NCBI GenBank assembly: GCA_945861965.1
Contig: CAMAWM010000016.1
Location: forward strand, 1 to 44,788
Source: Chitinophaga pinensis
GTDB lineage: Bacteria; Bacteroidota; Bacteroidia; UKL13-3
DNA length: 44,788 nt
Direction: 5' to 3'
A program made the translations under genes and the position numbers. Under the pieces are notes generated by a model that saw only the letters and a list, made by a program, of their open reading frames with translations, was not told where the DNA came from and ran no database searches. Positions 8,180 to 16,177 of this stretch are shown here, piece by piece (position 1 is the first letter of the stretch; the number at the start of each line of letters is the position of its first letter).

Positions 8180-8196
8180 GTTTACACATAGTAAAC
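8163..8196. repeat. IS-end-like motif with short hairpin at the 3' end of the cstB-like gene
   Basis: CTTGTCCTGAAATAGGTTTA (8165-8184) resembles the reverse complement of the terminal motif at 125-148. It contains the stop codon of the upstream gene. GTTTAC-ACATA-GTAAAC at 8180-8196 is a perfect 6-bp dyad without a following T-run, so it is a weak terminator at best. The partner copy in the other orientation is at 8898-8917. Confidence 0.3.
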
Positions 8197-8214
8197 TAAA
8201 AAACAAAACAAATT

Positions 8215-8595
8215 ATGACAGAAGAACAAAAATCATTACCAAAATGGATACTCATCGTATCGGCACTTTTTGCAATAATGGAGCTTATGGTAAGTGTCTC
8301 TTTATGCTTTTCTCCACAATCGGTTTTGGAGACCGTTGACCTTAGCGCAAAAGGCGTTGACTACCTGATTTATATGTGGGCGGCCCGACAATTTGCACTT
8401 GGTTTTATCTTTGCTTTTGCGACATATAAAAAATCAATTCCTATGCTGACCATTGCATATATTTTCTTTTTAGTAATGTTTGTTGGCGACTTCATTATTG
8501 GCATTTTACAAAAAGAAAATTCACTTATCGTTGGCGCTTTAGTCATGTGTATTGTTTCTTCAGCATTGATTTTTGCATTAAATAAGAGAAAATAA
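8215..8595 (+). CDS. Small four-helix membrane protein, unknown function
   Basis: A 126-residue protein with four predicted membrane segments (near 11-31, 46-67, 73-95 and 101-121) and a basic tail (NKRK). I do not recognise a named family with certainty; it resembles the general shape of small DUF4345/DUF4267-type proteins. It lies 35 bp after the persulfide dioxygenase gene, separated by an AT-rich dyad, so it may or may not belong to the same transcript. It has no cysteine-rich or catalytic motif that would tie it to sulfur chemistry. Confidence 0.65.
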   Translation: MTEEQKSLPKWILIVSALFAIMELMVSVSLCFSPQSVLETVDLSAKGVDYLIYMWAARQFALGFIFAFATYKKSIPMLTIAYIFFLVMFVGDFIIGILQKENSLIVGALVMCIVSSALIFALNKRK

Positions 8596-8863
8596 TTTTG
8601 ATCAGAAAGCCAATGCCCTAAAGCGCGAATCTGAAGTTGCATTCTCCAAGAATGCTCAGCCTATGTGGTTTAGTGTTTTGAAATATCTTGTATTGGGAAG
8701 TATCATTTACTTCTTTTGGAATAGTAATTTGTTTTGGCCCGTTTTGACTCTTGTATTAATTTTAAGTTTGCTCCTTCATTTTTGGTATAGGTTTAAAACA
8801 AGGGCTTGGACAAGAAGTTATGGCGCATGGAATTATGATAAAAATAAACCTAAGCTATATTGA
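8582..8863 (+). pseudogene. Small membrane ORF, possibly a 5'-truncated gene
   Basis: From the ATG at 8663 this encodes 66 residues with two membrane segments and the tail SYGAWNYDKNKPKLY. The frame is open further upstream to 8582 and the extra residues (FDQKANALKRESEVAFSKNA, about 8597-8656) read like ordinary charged protein, yet no ATG, GTG or TTG lies in that part. The frame runs into the end of the preceding gene. Inference: an older gene lost its start when the island was joined here, near 8590-8600. The alternative is an intact 66-residue protein. I recognise no family. Confidence 0.45.
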
Positions 8864-8897
8864 ACGGTAAGCTAATAATGGGCTTTACAAAACGCAT

Positions 8898-8917
8898 AAA
8901 CTTTTTTAGGGCAAGTC
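8898..8917 (+). repeat. Degenerate IS-end-like motif
   Basis: AAACTTTTTTAGGGCAAGTC matches the tip of the IS-like end at 128-148 with two substitutions and one missing T, in the same orientation. The T-run lowers its significance. It marks the right border of the sulfur island, just before the deoxyhypusine-synthase-like gene. Confidence 0.3.
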
Positions 8918-8964
8918 GTGCCGTGCATCCATAAACCGCTATATTTGCCGAAATTTTTTACACC

Positions 8965-9939
8965 ATGAGCAAAGGACCCATCTCCGCATTTATCGAAAAA
9001 CACTACCTTCATTTTAATTCGGCCGCACTTGTTGACGCAGCAAAGGGTTACGAAACCCATTTGATGGAAAACGGAAAAATGATGATAACACTGGCTGGCG
9101 CTATGAGCACTGCCGAGCTGGGAAAATCATTGGCAGAAATGATAAGACAAGATAAGGTTCACATCATAAGCTGTACCGGTGCAAACCTAGAAGAAGATAT
9201 TATGAATTTGGTGGCGCACAGCCACTACAAAAGGGTCCCCAACTACCGAGATTTAAGCCCACAAGACGAGTGGGATTTATTAGAAAATCACTACAACCGT
9301 GTTACGGATACTTGCATTCCGGAGGAAGAGGCGTTTCGCAGATTGCAAAAACACATTCATAAAATATGGAAAGACGCAAACGACAATGACGAACGTTTTT
9401 TTCCGCACGAGTATATGTACAAAATGTTGCTTTCTGGTGTGTTGGAACAGCATTACGAAATAGACCCAAAAGACAGTTGGATGTTAGCTGCTGCAGAAAA
9501 AAACTTGCCGATTGTTGTCCCTGGTTGGGAAGACAGCACCATGGGAAATATTTTTGCTAGCTACATAATTAAAGGCGAATTGAAGGCTACAACCATGAAA
9601 AGCGGAATTGAATACATGGTTTGGTTGTCAGATTGGTACCGAAACAATTCGGGCGGAAAAGGCGTTGGTTTTTTTCAGATTGGCGGAGGAATAGCGGGTG
9701 ATTTTCCAATTTGCGTGGTGCCTATGATGTATCAGGATTTGGGCTGGCACGATGTTCCGTTTTGGAGTTATTTCTGTCAGATCTCTGATTCTACAACTTC
9801 ATTTGGCTCTTATAGCGGTGCGGTTCCCAATGAAAAAATTACTTGGGGAAAATTAGACGTCAACACTCCAAAATTTATTGTTGAAAGCGATGCAACAATT
9901 GTAGCTCCTTTAATATTTGCTTGGGTTTTGGGCTGGTAG
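8965..9939 (+). CDS. Deoxyhypusine-synthase-like protein
   Basis: A 324-residue Rossmann-type protein of the deoxyhypusine synthase family. Visible signatures are TGANLEEDI near residue 72-80 (NAD site), a GGG-type loop near 235-239, and GSYSGAVPNEKITWGK near 281-296, whose K296 aligns with the catalytic lysine of the eukaryotic enzyme (GSDSGA...SWGK). The aspartate of GSDSGA is replaced by Y283. Bacteria lack eIF5A, so a different polyamine-transfer substrate is likely, for example homospermidine-type chemistry. TATATTTG at 8940-8947 is a possible -7 element. The stop is only 5 bp from the end of the convergent helicase gene. Confidence 0.8.
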   Translation: MSKGPISAFIEKHYLHFNSAALVDAAKGYETHLMENGKMMITLAGAMSTAELGKSLAEMIRQDKVHIISCTGANLEEDIMNLVAHSHYKRVPNYRDLSPQDEWDLLENHYNRVTDTCIPEEEAFRRLQKHIHKIWKDANDNDERFFPHEYMYKMLLSGVLEQHYEIDPKDSWMLAAAEKNLPIVVPGWEDSTMGNIFASYIIKGELKATTMKSGIEYMVWLSDWYRNNSGGKGVGFFQIGGGIAGDFPICVVPMMYQDLGWHDVPFWSYFCQISDSTTSFGSYSGAVPNEKITWGKLDVNTPKFIVESDATIVAPLIFAWVLGW

Positions 9940-9944
9940 TTTTT

Positions 9945-11228
9945 TTATCGCCCCCTCCAGTTTCCTCTAAAGTGCTTTTGCTCTGCCGGTTTTTGGTTTT
10001 GTCTTCTTCCGCCACTTTGATTTCCGTTGTTTTCTCTTGGGCTTCTGTTTCTTCTTTCGGGCGTCTTTGCTTTTGGCGATATTGTATTGACAAGCATAGG
10101 AAATGGGTGATTGTCAATTACCGGAATGCTTTTTCCAATTAGTTTTTGAATGTCGCGCAAATATTCTTTTTCTTCAATATCGCAGAACGATATGGCAATG
10201 CCTTTCAATCCAGCTCTTCCGGTTCTTCCAATTCTATGAACGTATGTTTCAGGAATATTGGGTAATTCAAAATTAATTACGTGCGAAAGTTCGTCAATAT
10301 CTATTCCTCTGGCCGCAATGTCGGTTGCAACAAGTGCGCGAATCTTTCCACTTTTAAAATCTTTAAGTGCGTTTTGTCTGGCTGGTTGCGATTTGTTTCC
10401 GTGAATAGCCAGTGCTTTAAATCCTGCACCCTGCAAATCTTTTACAATCTTGTCTGCCCCATGTTTGGTGCGCGAAAAAATCAATGCGCTTTGAACGCTA
10501 TTGTCTTTAAGCAAATGCTTTAACAAGTCTTTTTTGTTTTTTTTGTCTGTAAAATATACCGCCTGTTTTATGGTATCTGCTGTTGACGACACCGGTGTTA
10601 CTTCAACCCTAATAGGGTTGGTTAGTATTGTTGATGCTAGTTTTACAATCGGTGGCGGCATGGTTGCCGAAAAAAATAAAGTCTGCCTTTTTTGCGGCAA
10701 TTTTGTTATGATTTTTTTTACATCGTGAACAAATCCCATGTCTAACATACGATCCGCCTCGTCTAAAACAAATACTTTTAAATGCTGCAAATGAACGTGG
10801 CCCTGATTCATTAAATCTAACAATCGCCCAGGCGTTGCTACCACAACATCAACACCTCTTTTAAGCGCTTCGGTCTGCGAGCGTTGATTAACACCACCAA
10901 ATATTACAGCACATGCCGTGTTGGTATATTTTCCGTAGGCCTTAAAGCTTTCTTCAATTTGAATTGCCAATTCGCGAGTTGGGGTTAAAATAAGCGTTTT
11001 GATTGTTTTTCTTCCTTTTTCATCGCCCGCTTCGGTATACAGTCTTTGTAAAATAGGAATGGCAAACGCTGCGGTTTTTCCTGTTCCGGTTTGGGCGCAG
11101 CCCAGCAAATCTTTTTTTTCTAAAACAATTGGAATTGCTTTTTGTTGTATTGGTGTTGGCGTTTCGTACCCTTCGGCTTTCAATGCCTTCAATAGTGGCT
11201 CTATTAAGTTTAATTCTTCAAATTTCAT
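9945..11228 (-). CDS. DEAD-box RNA helicase (RhlE-like)
   Basis: A 427-residue ATP-dependent RNA helicase. Ordered motifs: Q-motif (TPTPIQQKAIP near 23-33), AQTGTGKT (Walker A), PTRELAIQ, TPGRLL, DEADRMLDMGF, FFSATMP, ARGIDID and HRIGRTGRAG. The C-terminal tail beyond about residue 375 is rich in R, N and G and likely binds RNA. This arrangement is that of RhlE-type helicases active in ribosome assembly and mRNA turnover. It is monocistronic, convergent with the preceding gene. TACTTTTG on the minus strand at 11330-11323 is a possible -7 promoter element about 95 bp upstream of the start. Confidence 0.93.
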   Translation of the reverse strand: MKFEELNLIEPLLKALKAEGYETPTPIQQKAIPIVLEKKDLLGCAQTGTGKTAAFAIPILQRLYTEAGDEKGRKTIKTLILTPTRELAIQIEESFKAYGKYTNTACAVIFGGVNQRSQTEALKRGVDVVVATPGRLLDLMNQGHVHLQHLKVFVLDEADRMLDMGFVHDVKKIITKLPQKRQTLFFSATMPPPIVKLASTILTNPIRVEVTPVSSTADTIKQAVYFTDKKNKKDLLKHLLKDNSVQSALIFSRTKHGADKIVKDLQGAGFKALAIHGNKSQPARQNALKDFKSGKIRALVATDIAARGIDIDELSHVINFELPNIPETYVHRIGRTGRAGLKGIAISFCDIEEKEYLRDIQKLIGKSIPVIDNHPFPMLVNTISPKAKTPERRNRSPRENNGNQSGGRRQNQKPAEQKHFRGNWRGR

Positions 11229-11434
11229 GTGTTTTTTGGATAAATGTGCTGGCTACATCTGGCAAAAACCTCATTTACAGGGGTTGGCAAATCGGAGTGT
11301 TGCAATGTTTTTTGTTGGCGACAAAAGTAGTTAATATTTCTTGATGTTTTTGTCCCCTTGATTTATATCTTTTATTGCCAGTTTTCTTCCTATAGGTTTT
11401 CGCTTAACTTTGCTTTCTTTTTACACAACTATTT

Positions 11435-12676
11435 TTGATAAACTACAGTAAATTTAAATTACAAAACGGGCTAACCGTTATTCATCACCTGGACGAATCT
11501 ACCAAGCTTTGTGTGTTGAACGTCCTTTACAATGTTGGTTCAAAACACGAAAACCCGGAAAAGACCGGATTTGCGCATTTGTTTGAGCATTTGATGTTTG
11601 GCGGATCTGCAAACGTAACCGATTTTGATGGCGAGCTTCAAAAGGCCGGTGGCGAAAGCAACGCGTTTACAAGCAACGATTTGACAAATTATTACCTAAC
11701 GCTTCCCGCCAACAATATCGAAACTGGCTTTTGGCTTGAGAGCGACAGAATGTTAGGTCTTAACCTTGATCAAGAAAAATTAGACATTCAGCGAAGCGTA
11801 GTAATTGAAGAGTACAAGGAGCGTTATTTAAATCAACCTTATGGCGATATTTGGCTAAAGGTTTTGCCGTTGGCGTATAAAGTTCACCCCTATTCGTGGC
11901 CGACTATCGGTAAGGAGCTTTCGCACATTGAAGGCGCAACGATTGAAGACGTAAAAGAATTTTTTGGGCGCTTTTACTGTCCAAACAATGCTATTCTTGC
12001 GGTTTCTGGAAATATATCCTTTGACGATTGTAAGCGTTTGTGCGAAAAGTGGTTTGCTGATATTCCGCAAAGGCAATTTAATCCTGTTACAATTTTAAAA
12101 GAACCCAAACAATTGGCGCCCAGGCAAGAAACCGTGTACGCAGACGTTCCTTTAGACGCAATTGTAAAAGCATATCACATTCCGGCAAGAACAGACGGGG
12201 CGTTTTATTCGCTTGATTTTATATCCGATTTGCTTGGTGCCGGAAAATCGTCCCGTTTTTTTAACGAATTAGTAAAAAAACAAAACCTTTTTAGTGAATT
12301 AGACGTATACATAAGTGGCGATGTCGAAGAGGGCTTGTTGGTTATTGAAGGTCGACTAACTAAGTGCGTAAACATGTTAGATGCCGAGAAGTCAATATTA
12401 AATGAATTGGAGCGATTTAAACTTGAAGGCGTAAGTGCAGATGAATTACAAAAAGTAAAAAATAAAACAGAAACGAATATTCGTTTTAACAACATGACCG
12501 CACTAAGTAAAGCAATGAAGTTAAGCTATTGCGAGTTGCTCGGAAACATTGAGCTTGCAAACACCGAAGCCGAGGATTATTTGGCGGTTTCGGCCGAGGA
12601 TATTGCGCTTTCTGCAACTACCCTTTTGATTGAAAACAATTGTTCTACGCTTTATTATTATTCAAAACAAAAATGA
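11435..12676 (+). CDS. M16 zinc peptidase, catalytic member (TTG start)
   Basis: A 413-residue pitrilysin/processing-peptidase family protein. The inverted zinc motif HLFEH (H48, E51, H52) and a downstream glutamate region (VVIEEYKERY near 115-124) mark it as catalytically competent. The C-terminal half is the usual second M16 repeat. No ATG is available at the expected N-terminus; TTG at 11435 gives the standard family start (INYSKFKLQNGL). TAACTTTG at 11405-11412 is a possible -7 promoter box. It overlaps its inactive partner by 4 bases (ATGA), a hallmark of translational coupling. No clear signal peptide was seen, so the location is uncertain. Confidence 0.9.
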   Translation: MINYSKFKLQNGLTVIHHLDESTKLCVLNVLYNVGSKHENPEKTGFAHLFEHLMFGGSANVTDFDGELQKAGGESNAFTSNDLTNYYLTLPANNIETGFWLESDRMLGLNLDQEKLDIQRSVVIEEYKERYLNQPYGDIWLKVLPLAYKVHPYSWPTIGKELSHIEGATIEDVKEFFGRFYCPNNAILAVSGNISFDDCKRLCEKWFADIPQRQFNPVTILKEPKQLAPRQETVYADVPLDAIVKAYHIPARTDGAFYSLDFISDLLGAGKSSRFFNELVKKQNLFSELDVYISGDVEEGLLVIEGRLTKCVNMLDAEKSILNELERFKLEGVSADELQKVKNKTETNIRFNNMTALSKAMKLSYCELLGNIELANTEAEDYLAVSAEDIALSATTLLIENNCSTLYYYSKQK

Positions 12677-13947
12677 GTTTAAACCGAGCCATCGCCCCAA
12701 ATAGTGCCGAGATAAAAAACTTTAATATTATCGAGGTGCAAAAAATTCCTCTCGATTCGGGACTTGATTTGTATTATGTAAATGCCGGAAACGAAGATGT
12801 GGTTCGTGTTGATTTTGTTTTCAATGCCGGATCAAGAAATCAAAACCAAAAATGCCTTGCAAGCTATACTGCGCAAATGCTTAGCGAAGGAACCAAGCGT
12901 TTTTCGGCAAAACAACTTGCCGATGGATTAGATTATTTTGGCGCTTACTTCTCTGCACATTCTTCGGCCGATGACGCTACCGTTACTTTGTATTGTATAA
13001 GCAAGCACCTTGATTCGTGTTTGCCTTTTATTGTTGATGTTTTAAGCGACTCTACATTCCCCGAAGAAGAATTAAAAATTATAAAGAACAACAACATTCA
13101 AAGGCTTTTGGTCAACGAACAAAGAAATTCTTTTTTGTTAAGACGGCATTTTTATAACACGCTTTTTGGTGGCAATAGCGCATACGGTTCGTTTGCCACA
13201 CAAAACGATATTGAAAAAATTGATAGAATTGGGCTCGTTGACTTTTATAACAAAAATTATTTTGGCGCCTTGCGCTTTGTTTTGGTTTCCGGAAGGGTTA
13301 GCGACAGCGTAATTTCTACCATTTCAAAATATGCGAAAACCCCTCATTTGTCTAACAACACCGTAGATAAAAGTCAGGTGTTTTCCGAATCTATTGAGCC
13401 GCAAAAGTCGTTTATAAAAAAGCCCGGTTCTGTTCAATCGGGCATTCGAATTGGAAGAAAAATGTTTAATCGAACACATAAAGATTACAGAGAATTGCAA
13501 TTGCTAAATTTGGTTTTGGGTGGTTATTTTGGTTCTCGCTTGATGAAAAAAATTCGCGAAGAAAGTGCTTTGACTTATGGTATTTATTCCGCTTTAGAGT
13601 CTTTTCGCGAGGATGGTTGTTGGTATATTGAAACGGAAATAAATCACCATTTGCGCGAACGCGGATTGACAGAAATATATAATGAGATTAAAAAACTTCG
13701 AGAAATTAAAATTTCAGAAAACGAGCTAAACACTTGCAAAAACTATATGCTTGGCTCTTTTTTAAGAAGTATTGATGGTCCGTTTAGTCTTGCAGACAGA
13801 TTTAAAACCTTGCACGATTTCGGGTTCGATTATAATTATTATTATACATTTGTGGAGACGATTAAAAACGCTCGGCCAGAAAGATTGCAAGAACTTGCAA
13901 ATTTGTACTTTTCAGAAAAAGATTTAAGCGAAATAATCGTTGGTTAA
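12673..13947 (+). CDS. M16 peptidase-like protein, non-catalytic partner
   Basis: A 424-residue M16 homologue. The frame extends upstream, but the ATG at 12673 overlaps the stop of the previous gene as ATGA and gives the natural start (MSLNRAIAPNSAEIK). The HxxEH motif is replaced by KCLASY at the equivalent place, so zinc is not bound. The partner signature survives: SALTYGIYSALE near residues 293-304, matching the R/Y substrate-holding motif of inactive subunits. Together with the upstream gene it likely forms a heterodimeric peptidase, as in mitochondrial processing peptidase and other bacterial M16 pairs. The next gene starts 8 bp downstream. Confidence 0.9.
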   Translation: MSLNRAIAPNSAEIKNFNIIEVQKIPLDSGLDLYYVNAGNEDVVRVDFVFNAGSRNQNQKCLASYTAQMLSEGTKRFSAKQLADGLDYFGAYFSAHSSADDATVTLYCISKHLDSCLPFIVDVLSDSTFPEEELKIIKNNNIQRLLVNEQRNSFLLRRHFYNTLFGGNSAYGSFATQNDIEKIDRIGLVDFYNKNYFGALRFVLVSGRVSDSVISTISKYAKTPHLSNNTVDKSQVFSESIEPQKSFIKKPGSVQSGIRIGRKMFNRTHKDYRELQLLNLVLGGYFGSRLMKKIREESALTYGIYSALESFREDGCWYIETEINHHLRERGLTEIYNEIKKLREIKISENELNTCKNYMLGSFLRSIDGPFSLADRFKTLHDFGFDYNYYYTFVETIKNARPERLQELANLYFSEKDLSEIIVG

Positions 13948-13955
13948 AAACAACA

Positions 13956-15734
13956 ATGCGTACTTTTTTTATATTGTTTTTTGTGATTTATTCTTCTGTT
14001 ACCGCTTGTGCTACAAATGGTTGCGTTGAGCTTGCGCGCATTTGCCGTTCGGGAAACGACAACACAATTTATTGGCGGGTTCCAATTTCGCTAAGTTGCG
14101 GTTCGTTTGTTAAATATAAAATTCATGCGAAAAACACATCGGCTCCCATTCCTTCTTTTTTGATTATTGACTCTATCAATAATTTTAACATTACTAGTTT
14201 TATTCACACAAACGCTGGGCTTCCCGCTCCTCCACCCGCTTGGGTTTATACTCTTGAGGTCGTGGTTGATTGTGGCGGATCATTACAAAGTTGCTTTTCA
14301 GACACATTATCAATTGACAACTCGCCACCGTCAAATAGTTTTTTAGATTCGGTTTCGGTTGACGTTAACACCGGATCAATATTGCTTGGCTGGCAGCAGA
14401 ACGGCAGTCCAGATTTTAAATATTTCAACATTTATAATTCTCAAAAAACACCAACACCTTTTGTTGCAAACACAACGAACGTGTTTTTTATTGACAACCC
14501 AACAATTCCGCCAGACTCTATCGCGCTTGAATACGACATAGCGCCTTTGGACAGCTGCAACAACAGAACTAATTTTGGAATCAATCCACACACAACAATG
14601 CTTCTAAAAACAAAGATTGACACGTGTAAGGGTGAAACAATACTTTTTTGGTCTTTATATAAAGGCTGGCCTTCAATTAAAGAGCTGCGCGTATATAGAA
14701 ACATTAACTCTGCTGGGTTTGTTTTGCTGGCCATTTTGGGCTCGAACGATACTGTCTTTATTGACAAAAACCTACCGCTTCAATCAATCATTAAATATTT
14801 TATTCGCGCTTTTAAAAACGGGACAATGGCGACTATTAGCTCAAGCTCTAACGCCAAAACGGAAACAACAGGGAAAAGAATTGATTCAAAAAGCAATTAT
14901 ATTAACTACGTAACAACCAATTTGGGAAAAATTGAGTTGTCGTTAAACAAAGATGATGCTGCGATAATTAACAGGTTAGACGTTCAAAAGTCTAACGATG
15001 GGGTTGGTTTTGTGTCGCTTACAACAATTAGCAACGCCCCTTCTCCAATAATAATCAACGACTTGATCGCCAACGCTTCAACAAAAAACCATTATCGTTT
15101 TATCGATTATAATTTGTGCGGTTTGCCAAACGACACCTCGAACACCTCTAATAATATTGTGCTGAGGATTAAACAAACTGCTGGTGGAAACCTGCTTGAT
15201 TGGGACAGCTATTTCACGTGGAACACCGGAATAAAAAATTATTCTGTGTTTCGCGAAACAAGAATTGGAACCCAAATAACAGAACCCTATTCGCCAATAA
15301 ACACAAGCCCGAACGATACTTTTTATTTAGATACAGAATCTGGTGGCTTGCCTGTTGGTGCTTCTTATTGCTATGTTGTTGAGGCGCTTCAAAATCCAGG
15401 ATCTCCGCTTGGGCGATCCGAAACAAGCAAATCAAACGAAGTCTGTTTGCTTGGGCAACTATCGGTATATTTTCCTTCTGCTTTTTATCGTGACGGAACA
15501 ATCCAATCCTTTAAACCCGTTGGCGCATATGTTGATTTCAAAAAAAGCTATTTGGAAATATATGATCGTTGGGGGGCTAAACTGACAACATTAAAAGACC
15601 TGAGCGTGGGCTGGGAGGGAAAAGGCGAATCTGGTGAGCTAAGCCCTTCTGGGGTTTATTTTTATAGGGCCTTTGTTTTTGGCATTGACGGAAGCGCATT
15701 AATTAAGGAGGGCTTTGTTACGCTTTTAAACTAA
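13956..15734 (+). CDS. Secreted protein with gliding-type (T9SS) C-terminal domain
   Basis: A 592-residue protein with an N-terminal signal peptide (about residues 1-18) and several fibronectin/Ig-like strands rich in N, S and T. The last ~90 residues carry the gliding-motility-associated C-terminal signature: LEIYDRWGAKL, GWEGKGESG, SPSGVYFYRAFV and a final EGFVTLLN. Such domains direct export by the type IX secretion system and surface attachment. The usual PNGDG loop is replaced by YRDGTIQ. It sits inside a housekeeping operon between the M16 pair and ybeY, and its stop codon shares one base with the ybeY start. Ligand or role unknown. Confidence 0.8.
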   Translation: MRTFFILFFVIYSSVTACATNGCVELARICRSGNDNTIYWRVPISLSCGSFVKYKIHAKNTSAPIPSFLIIDSINNFNITSFIHTNAGLPAPPPAWVYTLEVVVDCGGSLQSCFSDTLSIDNSPPSNSFLDSVSVDVNTGSILLGWQQNGSPDFKYFNIYNSQKTPTPFVANTTNVFFIDNPTIPPDSIALEYDIAPLDSCNNRTNFGINPHTTMLLKTKIDTCKGETILFWSLYKGWPSIKELRVYRNINSAGFVLLAILGSNDTVFIDKNLPLQSIIKYFIRAFKNGTMATISSSSNAKTETTGKRIDSKSNYINYVTTNLGKIELSLNKDDAAIINRLDVQKSNDGVGFVSLTTISNAPSPIIINDLIANASTKNHYRFIDYNLCGLPNDTSNTSNNIVLRIKQTAGGNLLDWDSYFTWNTGIKNYSVFRETRIGTQITEPYSPINTSPNDTFYLDTESGGLPVGASYCYVVEALQNPGSPLGRSETSKSNEVCLLGQLSVYFPSAFYRDGTIQSFKPVGAYVDFKKSYLEIYDRWGAKLTTLKDLSVGWEGKGESGELSPSGVYFYRAFVFGIDGSALIKEGFVTLLN

Positions 15735-16177
15735 TGAAATGTAAAATCAATATTTCCTCTGCGCATAGAATTAAAAACAAAAAGTTAATAAAAACCCTGG
15801 TTGGCGCTTGTGTTGATAAGGAGGGCTGTTTGGCAAAAAGCATTAGCATAATCATCACAACAGATCCGCGCCTGCTAGAAATAAACAAGCAATTTTTAAA
15901 ACACAATTACCATACCGATGTAATTACCTTTGAGCTAAACGATAAAAACAAAGCAATTGAGGGCGAAATATACATAAGCTCTGACAGGGTTAAAGAGAAC
16001 GCTATTTTATATAAAACAAGTACAGAAAACGAACTCAGAAGGGTTGTTGTTCATGGTGTTTTGCACCTTTGTGGGTTTGGCGACAAGACAAAAAAAGAAA
16101 AAGAGACTATGCGCCAAAAAGAAAATTATTATTTGGGTCTTTATGACAACAATATTTCACGTGAAACAAGCAAATAA
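15734..16177 (+). CDS. ybeY: Endoribonuclease YbeY (rRNA maturation factor)
   Basis: A 147-residue metal-dependent endoribonuclease that processes the 16S rRNA 3' end and helps ribosome quality control. The family motif appears as HGVLHLCGFGDKTKKE near residues 113-128. The third histidine of the general H-x3-H-x5-H motif is absent in this position, a pattern also seen in other Bacteroidota YbeY proteins, so it is not evidence of decay. The upstream part has NKQFLKHNYHTDVITFEL, the usual LN-x2-YR-x3-x-TDVLSF region. ATG shares its first base with the previous stop, and the mnmG start follows the stop directly. Confidence 0.92.
   Translation: MKCKINISSAHRIKNKKLIKTLVGACVDKEGCLAKSISIIITTDPRLLEINKQFLKHNYHTDVITFELNDKNKAIEGEIYISSDRVKENAILYKTSTENELRRVVVHGVLHLCGFGDKTKKEKETMRQKENYYLGLYDNNISRETSK

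Noticed and set aside
8180-8196. Rho-independent terminator after the cstB-like gene
   Set aside because: The stem is AT-rich, 6 bp long, and no T-run follows.
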